Source: Desulfobacteraceae bacterium
GTDB taxonomy: Bacteria; Desulfobacterota; Desulfobacteria; Desulfobacterales; Desulfobacteraceae
Assembly: GCA_003354055.1 (NCBI GenBank)
Contig: PIVQ01000485.1
Location: 1 to 5,823, forward strand
DNA: 5,823 nt
Reading direction: 5' to 3'
This document shows positions 1 to 5,683 of this stretch, piece by piece. Under the pieces are notes generated by a model. The model was not told the DNA's origin. It did no database searches and saw nothing but the letters and a program-made list of their open reading frames with translations. Made by a program: the position numbers and the translations under genes. Numbering within the stretch: the stretch's first letter is position 1; each line of letters opens with the position of its first letter.

Positions 1-545
1 AAAATTTTATCGTTGGTAAAGAGCAATAGAGTAAAAATAGATGAAACATATGCCCCTATGGCCATAAATCCGGGATGAGAGCAGGAGAATTCCCCCTGGT
101 ATCCGTTGATCACATTGATACTTACCGTGAGGATGATGGAGATCATTGTTAATTTGATGACCAGCACCCTGTAGTCATTGATACCGGCCCAGAGATGAAG
201 AACACCGTAAAAAAGTACCAGATGAATGAGCACGGACAGGGCCAGGGGAATGCGCTCCAGGGCAGCAGCAATCAAATTGGTGATACCGGTGGTCATTCTG
301 GCCACGGTTAGTATCGGTATGACATAAACCGCAAGGTCGTATGCCACGACACCCGGTATCATCAAGGGTTTCTTGAGCATGAGCAGGGTGCCGAAAAGTA
401 CTGGAATCTTAGGCAGTCCCAGGTAATATGAGATATAATCATATCCCCAGTAGTATTCGATCAGAACCGCCACAAGTATGCCCAACATCCACCCCAGCAT
501 GGGCACGGTTGAAAACATTGATTTGAATTTTCTTGCAAGTTCCAT
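1..545 (-). CDS. livM: LivM-type ABC transporter permease, partial (3' end beyond window)
   Basis: This is the second inner-membrane permease of a branched-chain amino acid type (HAAT) ABC importer; with LivH it forms the translocation channel. Reading the minus strand from the ATG at 545 gives 181 codons without a stop, running off the left edge. A Shine-Dalgarno AGGA lies 7 nt upstream, and only 23 nt separate the gene from the livH stop, so the two are co-transcribed. The N-terminal ~140 residues hold several hydrophobic segments (about 14-30, 72-82, 100-118 and 127-147). The LivM family signature follows at about 143-170 (INVINGYQGEF, then FMAIGAYVSSI). The N-terminal extension before the signature is roughly as long as I recall for E. 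coli LivM. Inside the signature, Cys155 and Pro158 stand where many relatives have Leu/Gly and Ala. Substrate cannot be fixed: leucine/isoleucine/valine is the default, but related systems carry urea, amides or aromatic acids. Confidence 0.9.
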   Translation of the reverse strand, partial: MELARKFKSMFSTVPMLGWMLGILVAVLIEYYWGYDYISYYLGLPKIPVLFGTLLMLKKPLMIPGVVAYDLAVYVIPILTVARMTTGITNLIAAALERIPLALSVLIHLVLFYGVLHLWAGINDYRVLVIKLTMISIILTVSINVINGYQGEFSCSHPGFMAIGAYVSSIFTLLLFTNDKI

Positions 546-568
546 TATTTGTTCCTATTTGCTTTGGT

Positions 569-1504
569 TTACAGCCTAAGTTTTGTACTGTGTTCCATTC
601 CGAAAAATCCCCTGGGCCTGAAGGTAAGAATCAAAAGGATGATGGAATAGGCAATCAGATCCCTCAGGGTGGACGGGAAAATAGTGGCCACAAAAATTTC
701 AATAAAGCCCAATAGATATCCGGCAAGGGCTGCGCCCTTGATGGATCCGCGACCGCCTAAGATGGCTGCCACAAAGGCTTTCCATCCGATGATCACCCCC
801 ATGTAGGGGTCCAGGATGGGATAGGCCTGCCCGTAGAGGATGCCGGCCACAGATGCAAGGCCTGCGCCCACGGCAAAGGTAAGGGGGGCAATGACGTTTA
901 TGGAGACCCCCATGAGGGGGACGGCAAGAAAATCATAGGACATGGCCCGCATGGCCATACCCCATTTGGTTTTTTGGATGAATCCGTGCAGGGCCAGCAT
1001 CAGAGCCAGGGAGATAATGATGATCATTACCTTTACATTGGTTACATAGACCCCGCCAATATTGTATGTGACAGATTCCATCAGGGGCGGAAAACTTAAG
1101 CGCTTTGCTCCGAGAAGAATGAGAATACCGGTCTCAAAAATAATACCGATCATAAGCCCTGTAATGGCGGCAGAGGCCCTTGGCGCCTGGCGCAGGGGAC
1201 GGTAGCCGGCCACTTCTACAAAGACCCCGATCCAGGAGGCCAGGAACATGGTCACCACAACCGTTGATAAAAAAATCAGGGGGGCCGGTAACAGGCCGGC
1301 AAAAATGGCAAGAAAAAGGGTGGCAATGCCGAACCCGATATAGGTGCCCACCATGAAAATATCGCCGTGGGCAAAGTTGAAAAGCATAAGCACGCCGTAT
1401 ACCATTGAATACCCGATTGAGATCACTGCGTAAAAACTGCCGCGCTGGGCGGCATTGATCAGGTTTTGGATGATATACTGCAGAATATCAGTCAAGGATT
1501 CCAT
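569..1504 (-). CDS. livH: LivH-type branched-chain amino acid ABC transporter permease
   Basis: This 311-residue inner-membrane permease is the LivH partner of LivM in a HAAT-family importer and has the usual length for the family. Recognisable blocks are the N-terminal segment with FNFAHGDIFMVG (42-53), the YRPLR motif (101-105) after the third hydrophobic stretch, and a cytoplasmic loop KTKWGMAMRAMS (178-189) that should contact the ATPase. GQAYPILDPYMG (225-236) and ILGGRGSIKGA (248-258) follow, and FRPRGFFG (295-302) lies near the C-terminus. The remainder is mostly hydrophobic, consistent with about eight membrane spans. The ATG at 1504 is preceded by AGGAG at 7-nt spacing. The gene lies 104 nt after the binding-protein gene and 23 nt before livM. 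The hairpin-rich 104-nt gap suggests lower expression than the binding protein. Substrate specificity is not readable from this subunit. Confidence 0.95.
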   Translation of the reverse strand: MESLTDILQYIIQNLINAAQRGSFYAVISIGYSMVYGVLMLFNFAHGDIFMVGTYIGFGIATLFLAIFAGLLPAPLIFLSTVVVTMFLASWIGVFVEVAGYRPLRQAPRASAAITGLMIGIIFETGILILLGAKRLSFPPLMESVTYNIGGVYVTNVKVMIIIISLALMLALHGFIQKTKWGMAMRAMSYDFLAVPLMGVSINVIAPLTFAVGAGLASVAGILYGQAYPILDPYMGVIIGWKAFVAAILGGRGSIKGAALAGYLLGFIEIFVATIFPSTLRDLIAYSIILLILTFRPRGFFGMEHSTKLRL

Positions 1505-1534
1505 TCACCAACTCCTGTTGCATTGTATATAAAG

Positions 1535-1570
1535 AATGACTGCTGCACGGCGACCCGCACAGCAGTCATT
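1535..1570 (-). promoter_or_regulatory. 11-bp stem-loop between binding-protein gene and livH
   Basis: The arms AATGACTGCTG (1535-1545) and CAGCAGTCATT (1560-1570) are perfect inverse complements around a 14-nt loop. Inside the loop, CGG (1548-1550) and CCG (1555-1557) can add three more pairs. On the minus strand the hairpin is followed by CTTTATATA, a poor T-tract, so complete termination is unlikely. A partial attenuator, or a 3' stabiliser of the upstream binding-protein mRNA, fits better. This arrangement is common after binding-protein genes in ABC operons. Confidence 0.7.
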
Positions 1571-1586
1571 TTTCAGGTTGAACCTA

Positions 1587-1602
1587 TCCCTGTATTCAGG
1601 GA
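1587..1602 (-). promoter_or_regulatory. 6-bp hairpin just after binding-protein stop codon
   Basis: TCCCTG (1587-1592) and CAGGGA (1597-1602) pair perfectly around a 4-nt loop. The hairpin starts 6 nt past the binding-protein stop codon and is not followed by a T-tract on the minus strand. With the longer stem-loop at 1535-1570 it makes a tandem structure that could block 3' exonucleases or slow transcription into livH. The role is inferred. Confidence 0.5.
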
Positions 1603-1608
1603 AAATCT

Positions 1609-2784
1609 TTAAGGACAACTGGATTTGTAGAATTCATACTTACCGCTGTCATTGATTTTAACAATAACCGCGCATTTGATGGGATCTCCTTCTTCGGTAA
1701 AGGTCATGTTACCGGTAATTCCGGAAAAGTCTTTTATTTTTGCTAGCGCATCACGAACCGCTCCACGGTCCTTGTCAATTTTACCTGAAATAGAGCCCGC
1801 ATTCTGAATGGCTGTCTGGGCTAGCTGAAGCGCATCCCAGGTCAGGGCAGCTACATCATCGGGAATATATCCGTAGTTTGTTTCATACCGGTCAATAAAT
1901 GCTTTGGTGGCGCCTTTGGCACCGGCTGCCGCATAATGGGAGGAGAAGAAAAGGCCGTAGCAGGCTTCGCCGCAAAGCTCAACGGTTTCAGCAGATCCCC
2001 AGGAGTCTGATCCAACGATGGGGCCTTTCCACCCAAGCTCTTTGGCCTGGCGTACAATCAGGGGGACCTCATTGTAATACTGGGGGGTAAACAGAACTTC
2101 TGCTCCTGATTTAACGATCTTGGTCAGCTGTGAGGAAAAGTCGGTATCTTTGGTGGTAAAACTCTCATAGGCGACGATGGAGCCTTCGCCGTGTTTTTTC
2201 TCCCAGGCTTCTTTGAACACTTCTGCAAGGCCTTTGGGATAATCAGATGCCACATCATAAAGAACCGCAGCTTTGGTGAACCCGAATTCTTCAGTGATAA
2301 AATTGGCCACAACAGGTCCCTGAAACGGATCCAGGAAACAGCCACGGAAGACATAGGGTCTGTCCATAGTGGTATTGGGATTGGTGGACCATGGAGAGAT
2401 CATAACGGTTTTGTACTTATTGGCCACTTCACCTGCAGGCACGGCTTGTTTTGAGGACTGAGGCCCGATAATGGCCAGGACATCGTCCTGGGTGATCATC
2501 TTGGTATTGGCCTTTACTGCGGATTCTGCCTTTGATTCATTGTCTTCGATTATCAGTTCAACGTCGTATTTCTTGCCGCCAACCTCAAGACCGCCTGCTT
2601 TTTCAATATCTTCAAGCCAGAGCATGGCCGCGTACTTGGAACCTTCACCTACTTTTGGGATGTCCCCGGTCAGGGGTGCATTGACACCTATTTTGATAAT
2701 GGTTTTTCTGCCGCTGAATGCCGCAGGTGTTAGGATCAGGGCCAGGGCCAGGGCTGCAACCGTGAATAGAGCAATCTTCCGCAT
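1609..2784 (-). CDS. livK: Periplasmic substrate-binding protein, branched-chain amino acid type (LivJ/LivK-like)
   Basis: This 391-residue protein is the periplasmic receptor of the ABC importer, delivering substrate to LivHM; it belongs to the Leu/Ile/Val-binding type I periplasmic fold (Peripla_BP_6). The N-terminus MRKIALFTVAALALALIL is a Sec signal peptide with likely cleavage near residue 24. The mature part starts with IKIGVNAPLTGD (30-41), the usual first strand. GPQSS (107-111) and SPWST (130-134) are where ligand-carboxylate and amino contacts occur in this family. TWDALQLAQTA (325-335) marks the last part of the fold. The ATG at 2784 is chosen because AAAGGAGG lies 4 nt upstream and the signal peptide begins there; the open frame extends to a TTG at 2874, but those 30 extra residues have no such support. 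Five cysteines remain in the mature part (149, 271, 275, 371, 390), with a close CGEAC pair. No lipobox is present, so it should be soluble. The exact ligand is unknown. Confidence 0.93.
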   Translation of the reverse strand: MRKIALFTVAALALALILTPAAFSGRKTIIKIGVNAPLTGDIPKVGEGSKYAAMLWLEDIEKAGGLEVGGKKYDVELIIEDNESKAESAVKANTKMITQDDVLAIIGPQSSKQAVPAGEVANKYKTVMISPWSTNPNTTMDRPYVFRGCFLDPFQGPVVANFITEEFGFTKAAVLYDVASDYPKGLAEVFKEAWEKKHGEGSIVAYESFTTKDTDFSSQLTKIVKSGAEVLFTPQYYNEVPLIVRQAKELGWKGPIVGSDSWGSAETVELCGEACYGLFFSSHYAAAGAKGATKAFIDRYETNYGYIPDDVAALTWDALQLAQTAIQNAGSISGKIDKDRGAVRDALAKIKDFSGITGNMTFTEEGDPIKCAVIVKINDSGKYEFYKSSCP

Positions 2785-2788
2785 ATCT

Positions 2789-2796
2789 CCTCCTTT
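2789..2796 (-). promoter_or_regulatory. Strong ribosome binding site of the binding-protein gene
   Basis: AAAGGAGG on the minus strand ends 4 nt before the ATG at 2784 and matches the anti-Shine-Dalgarno sequence over eight bases. It is the strongest such site in the window and settles the start in favour of 2784 over the upstream TTG at 2874. A strong site fits a protein that must outnumber its permease. Confidence 0.85.
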
Positions 2797-2815
2797 AAGA
2801 ATAAATAAGAAATTG

Positions 2816-2864
2816 ATTTTGAATTTTTTGAATTTCAGGAATCTAAAATGAAAAAATCCAAAAT
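2816..2864 (-). promoter_or_regulatory. Long AU-rich hairpin in the binding-protein mRNA leader
   Basis: On the minus strand ATTTTGGATTTTTT (2864-2851) pairs with AAAAAATTCAAAAT (2829-2816): 14 consecutive pairs with a single G-U. ATTTTA (2849-2844) and TGAAAT (2837-2832) can form an inner 6-bp stem with a GATTCC loop. The base of the hairpin is about 20 nt upstream of the Shine-Dalgarno sequence, leaving that site exposed. The composition is AU-rich, so stability is modest. It could stabilise the 5' end of the mRNA or be regulated. No known riboswitch family was recognised. Confidence 0.5.
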
Positions 2865-2954
2865 ATAAAGCCAATAATTTTAACTAAAGTGAAGCTTTCC
2901 TTTCATAGCGTCCAATGATGTTGACTTGGGACGATATGGTGTTGCGTAAAACAT

Positions 2955-2992
2955 AAGTAAACTCTATATGTAAAAACAGGAGGGAAGTAAAC
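2955..2992. repeat. Pair of 8-bp direct repeats AAGTAAAC, 30 bp apart
   Basis: AAGTAAAC occurs at 2955-2962 and 2985-2992 on the plus strand, equal to GTTTACTT on the minus strand. The 30-bp offset is close to three helical turns, putting the copies on the same DNA face. One copy overlaps the candidate -35 and the other lies next to the -10. They could be operator half-sites, but 8-bp AT-rich repeats also occur by chance. Confidence 0.35.
2963..2991 (-). promoter_or_regulatory. Candidate sigma-70 type promoter for the liv operon
   Basis: On the minus strand, TTTACT (2991-2986) and TATAGA (2968-2963) are separated by exactly 17 nt, each matching four of six consensus positions. This is the best pair I found in the 342 bp between the sigma-54 activator gene and the binding-protein gene. 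It would give a leader of about 170 nt containing the AU-rich hairpin. An 8-bp repeat overlaps the -35 element and a second copy adjoins the -10. The rest of this gap (2992-3126) shows no gene and no convincing terminator. Confidence 0.35.
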
Positions 2993-3126
2993 CCTAATAG
3001 TTATTTTTTAATGAGGGAATAGTATTTGAAATCGAAAAATAAGGGGCAACAGCCTGACGTTGATAAGATACAGGAGAACAACCAACCAAGCCTGGCCGTT
3101 AAATATAATCTTGACTGAGCGTTTTT

Positions 3127-4197
3127 TTATTTTACAGGCGGACTGACATTAAACTCACTCATTTTATACAATAGGGTTTTATAACTGACTTTCAGGATTT
3201 TGGAAGCTCTGGATCTATTCCACCCCACCTTTTCAAGGACAAATGTAATGACTTCTTTTTCAACTTTATCAGAGGCCAGTTTTTTTATCTTTTTAAGGGA
3301 GATGTCTTCAAATAGTTTTTCCGAACTGGTAGACAGATCTACAAATTCGGAGATGATTCTCAGGCGCTCATGGTTTACATCGTTGTGGAACAGGGGATCT
3401 GCCTGAGCAGGATTGAGAGAACTCGTGTCAGGTGAAGCCAATTCTGTCGGATCCTCGGGAAGTTCTTCAAATATTTTCTCCCAGGAGTTGAGTACCATCT
3501 GTTTTTTGATACAGTTCTGCAACTGCCGGACATTGCCGGGCCAGTGATAGGCACATAGTTTTGCAAGGGTGTCGGCATCGGGTTTGCTGCCAAGGCTGTT
3601 GGGATATTCCGAGCGGTATATCCTGAAGTAATATTCGATCAGGGCAGGAATGTCTTCCCGGCGCTTACGCAGGGGAGGAATATCGATCTTAATGATGTTA
3701 AGCCGGTAAAAGAGATCTTCCCTGAACGTTTTATTTTTCATACGTTCTTCCAGATTATGGTTTGTGGCGGCAATGACCCATACATCCGTCTTGAAATCCT
3801 CGTCAGATCCAAGGGGGGAAAATTCGCCGCTCTGGAGTACATGAAGCATTTTTGATTGAAGGGGCAGGGGCATATCCCCGATTTCATCCAGAAACAGTAC
3901 TCCTTTGTCCGCAGTAAGAAATTTTCCGGATCTTTTTTTATGTGCACCGGTAAAGGCACCTTTTTCGTAACCGTAGAGTTCAGATTCAAGAAGGGTTTCC
4001 GGCAGGGCGGCACAGTTGATCTTCACAAAACTTTTCTTTGATCGTGAGGATTCTGCATAAAGGCTCTGGGCCACAACTTCTTTTCCCACGCCGGTTTCAC
4101 CGGTGATTAATACATTAAGACAGGTATTGGCAACGTGGTTGATCAATTCCTTAATCTTTAATATGGATTTACTGACGCCTATCAGGGGTGTGCTCAT
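3127..4197 (-). CDS. Sigma-54-dependent transcriptional activator, AAA+ and Fis-type HTH, no N-terminal sensory domain
   Basis: This 356-residue NtrC-family enhancer-binding protein uses ATP hydrolysis to open promoters held by RNA polymerase with sigma-54. The AAA+ domain begins almost at residue 1: LIGVSKSI (5-12), Walker A GETGVGKE (33-40), the sigma-54 contact loop GAFTGA (80-85), Walker B LFLDEIGD (101-108), arginine-finger region FREDLFYRL (158-166) and sensor II GNVRQL (221-226). A linker of about 75 residues leads to a C-terminal Fis-type HTH (about 316-346, GWNRSRASKIL then SYKTLLYKM). All core motifs are intact, so it should be an active ATPase. The N-terminal receiver typical of NtrC is absent but is encoded as a separate gene 24 nt upstream. 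The ATG at 4197 has only a weak purine stretch (AGAGAG, 12 nt upstream), hinting at translational coupling. Its target promoters are unknown; the liv operon downstream lacks a clear -24/-12 element. Confidence 0.93.
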   Translation of the reverse strand: MSTPLIGVSKSILKIKELINHVANTCLNVLITGETGVGKEVVAQSLYAESSRSKKSFVKINCAALPETLLESELYGYEKGAFTGAHKKRSGKFLTADKGVLFLDEIGDMPLPLQSKMLHVLQSGEFSPLGSDEDFKTDVWVIAATNHNLEERMKNKTFREDLFYRLNIIKIDIPPLRKRREDIPALIEYYFRIYRSEYPNSLGSKPDADTLAKLCAYHWPGNVRQLQNCIKKQMVLNSWEKIFEELPEDPTELASPDTSSLNPAQADPLFHNDVNHERLRIISEFVDLSTSSEKLFEDISLKKIKKLASDKVEKEVITFVLEKVGWNRSRASKILKVSYKTLLYKMSEFNVSPPVK

Positions 4198-4221
4198 AAG
4201 CTTGTCTTACTCTCTTATGGA

Positions 4222-4602
4222 TTATTCTTTAGTTTGTCCAAGAAGTTTTGAAACTTTGTCCTCGATTTTAAACAGATCGATGGGCTTGAACAGTACAAAA
4301 TCAGCCTCAGCTTCAGATGCCAGTGCGCCCGGCTGATCACCATATCCCGTCATGGCAATGATTTTTAAGTCCGGGTATTCTTTTTTGACAATGGCAATCA
4401 AACCAACGCCGCTGATATTGGGCATGACAAGATCTGTGATCAGACAGTCGAAAAAATTAGGTTTATCCCGCAATACCTTGAGTGCGGCAAAACCGTCAAC
4501 AGCTGTTTTGACTTCATACCCCAATGAATTAAAAAACTCATAAAAGGTCGACAGGATGTCTTCATTGTCATCCACTATCAGGAGTCGTTTGGGATCTGTC
4601 AT
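4222..4602 (-). CDS. Stand-alone response regulator receiver domain protein
   Basis: This 126-residue protein is a single CheY-like receiver domain with no output domain. The acidic pair D11-D12 (LLIVDDNED), the phosphoacceptor D57 (CLITDLVMP), the switch threonine T85 (AMTGYG) and K106 (LFKPID) are all present, so phosphorylation by a histidine kinase is expected. The start at ATG 4602 is supported by AAGAGG 5 nt upstream. It ends 24 nt before the sigma-54 activator, in the same frame. That activator lacks a receiver, so the likely job is to control it in trans, as the receiver half of an NtrC-like protein. A phosphorelay intermediate (Spo0F-like) is the alternative. No cognate kinase gene lies in the window. 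Confidence 0.93.
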   Translation of the reverse strand: MTDPKRLLIVDDNEDILSTFYEFFNSLGYEVKTAVDGFAALKVLRDKPNFFDCLITDLVMPNISGVGLIAIVKKEYPDLKIIAMTGYGDQPGALASEAEADFVLFKPIDLFKIEDKVSKLLGQTKE

Positions 4603-4645
4603 GTGTGCCTCTTGTAATGGGGTGGAAAATTTTTACCTATAAGTG

Positions 4646-4673
4646 CATATAATAGTTTCGTCGACACTTGCAA
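4646..4673 (-). promoter_or_regulatory. Weak candidate sigma-70 promoter for receiver/activator genes
   Basis: On the minus strand TTGCAA (4673-4668) and TATATG (4651-4646) are 16 nt apart, about 45 nt upstream of the receiver ATG. The matches to consensus are only partial. Nothing stronger was seen in the 145-bp gap, apart from a weak sigma-54-like GG-N10-GC pair at 4691-4706. Confidence 0.25.
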
Positions 4674-4675
4674 GG

Positions 4676-4704
4676 AAAAAAACAAAAATCTGCGAAATTG
4701 TCGC
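4676..4704 (-). terminator. Possible weak rho-independent terminator after the exchanger gene
   Basis: On the minus strand GCGA (4704-4701) pairs with TCGC (4695-4692) around a 5-nt loop. A short AGA spacer and then TTTTTGTTTTTTT (4688-4676) follow. The T-tract is good but the stem has only four pairs, so termination would be inefficient unless the upstream hairpin at 4712-4740 helps. It lies 44 nt after the exchanger stop codon. Confidence 0.35.
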
Positions 4705-4711
4705 CCGGGCA

Positions 4712-4740
4712 CCTCTAATAAGTCGTTTTTTATTTAGAGG
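4712..4740 (-). repeat. 10-bp inverted repeat just after the exchanger stop codon
   Basis: CCTCTAATAA (4712-4721) pairs with TTA (4730-4732) plus TTAGAGG (4734-4740), with one bulged T at 4733 and an 8-nt loop. In the minus-strand transcript the hairpin starts 7 nt after the exchanger stop codon and has no T-tract after it. A GCCCGGGC palindrome (4703-4710) follows at once. It is probably an mRNA 3'-end structure. Confidence 0.5.
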
Positions 4741-4747
4741 CGGCCTT

Positions 4748-5683
4748 CTATTTTAAATACGAAACCACTATATATACAAAAAACAAAGCGATAAACAGGA
4801 TCCCACCCTTTTTTCCAATACCCTTATTCACATAGGCGATCCCGCCGAATACAAGGCAGATAAAAAGCATAAAGGGAAATTCAAACCAATGCAGAGAAGG
4901 CGTCACCGTCATAGGGTTGAACAATCCTACAACCCCCATGACAAGGCAGATATTAAACAGGTTTGATCCCACCACATTACCCACGGAGATATCGCTTTCT
5001 CCTCTGGCGGCGGCAACAACAGATGTGGCAAGCTCGGGCAGAGAGGTGCCAAGGGCCACAACCGATATACCGATAAAGGTTTGGGACAGTCCAATGGTCT
5101 GGGCCATCATTATAGCTTCTTTGACCACAAAGTTTGCTCCGAATGCCAGCATGACAATCCCCAGGATAATATAGACGAAATTCTTAAGGATCTTAGCAAC
5201 GCTTCGGGCTTCGCCGGTTGTCGGATCTTTGGATTTGTCGTTGGCCGTGAAAAATCCATATACCAGGAAAACAATCAATAAGCCGATAAGGATGGTTCCG
5301 TCCAAACGGTTGATGTTGTTATCCAGGCAGAGCATCCAGAAGATAAAGGATATTAGTATCATGTAAGGAAGCTCAACCCGCATGATTTGCTTTGAAATCG
5401 TTACCGGTTTGATCAGGGCGGAGACCCCTAAGACTAGGGCAATATTGATCACATTGGACCCTAAGATATTCCCTAAGGAAATACCTTCGGAGCCCTTTAC
5501 CGCAGCAACAAGACTGACCAGAAGTTCCGGGGCGGATGTGGCAAGGGAGACAACGGTTAATCCCACAATAACGGGCCGGACGGCAAACATAATCGCGGTG
5601 GACGCAGCGCCTTCCACCAGGACGGATGAGCCGTAATAGAGCAGGGCAAGCCCTGCCAGAAGAATAAGTATGCTTGTAAACAC
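4748..5683 (-). CDS. CaCA-family calcium/sodium antiporter (YrbG-like)
   Basis: This inner-membrane exchanger of the Ca2+/cation antiporter superfamily extrudes Ca2+ (or another cation) using the Na+ or H+ gradient. From the GTG at 5683 it has 311 residues, the usual size, with about ten membrane spans in two homologous halves. Alpha-1 carries SLATSAPEL (46-54) and GNILGSN (71-77). Alpha-2 carries ALGTSLPEL (210-218) and GNVVGSN (236-242). The ion-binding glutamates are E53 and E217. A soluble loop, NDKSKDPTTGEARS (148-161), joins the halves. The start is uncertain: no ATG lies before the first membrane span. A TTG at 5722 would add 13 residues with several lysines/arginine but has no ribosome binding site. 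The GTG has AAAGAG 4 nt upstream and makes the protein begin right at the first span, as in archaeal NCX_Mj. No functional link to its neighbours is evident. Ion specificity cannot be read from sequence alone. Confidence 0.92.
   Translation of the reverse strand: MFTSILILLAGLALLYYGSSVLVEGAASTAIMFAVRPVIVGLTVVSLATSAPELLVSLVAAVKGSEGISLGNILGSNVINIALVLGVSALIKPVTISKQIMRVELPYMILISFIFWMLCLDNNINRLDGTILIGLLIVFLVYGFFTANDKSKDPTTGEARSVAKILKNFVYIILGIVMLAFGANFVVKEAIMMAQTIGLSQTFIGISVVALGTSLPELATSVVAAARGESDISVGNVVGSNLFNICLVMGVVGLFNPMTVTPSLHWFEFPFMLFICLVFGGIAYVNKGIGKKGGILFIALFFVYIVVSYLK

Noticed and set aside
533..715. 60-codon plus-strand open frame over the livH/livM junction
   Set aside because: It is antisense to the end of livH and the start of livM, with no ribosome binding site or recognisable domain.
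1851..2354. Minus- and plus-strand frames of 63-87 codons inside the binding-protein gene
   Set aside because: All are out-of-frame overlaps of a gene with clear family motifs along its whole length.
2471..2851. 126-codon open frame on the plus strand
   Set aside because: It lies antisense to the binding-protein gene and its leader, has low-complexity Ser/Pro/Ala content and no family resemblance; a shadow frame.
2785..2874. 30-residue N-terminal extension of the binding protein from a TTG at 2874
   Set aside because: It would bury the signal peptide inside the protein, has no ribosome binding site, and spans the AU-rich hairpin; the ATG at 2784 has AAAGGAGG.
2880..2906. Possible 8-codon leader peptide upstream of the binding-protein gene (MKGKLHFS)
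   Set aside because: It has a poor ribosome binding site and no run of Leu/Ile/Val codons, and no attenuator follows; probably chance.
3010..3060. Hairpin GGC-TGTT-GCC followed by a T-rich stretch downstream of the activator gene
   Set aside because: The stem has only three pairs and the outer positions mismatch, too weak to call a terminator.
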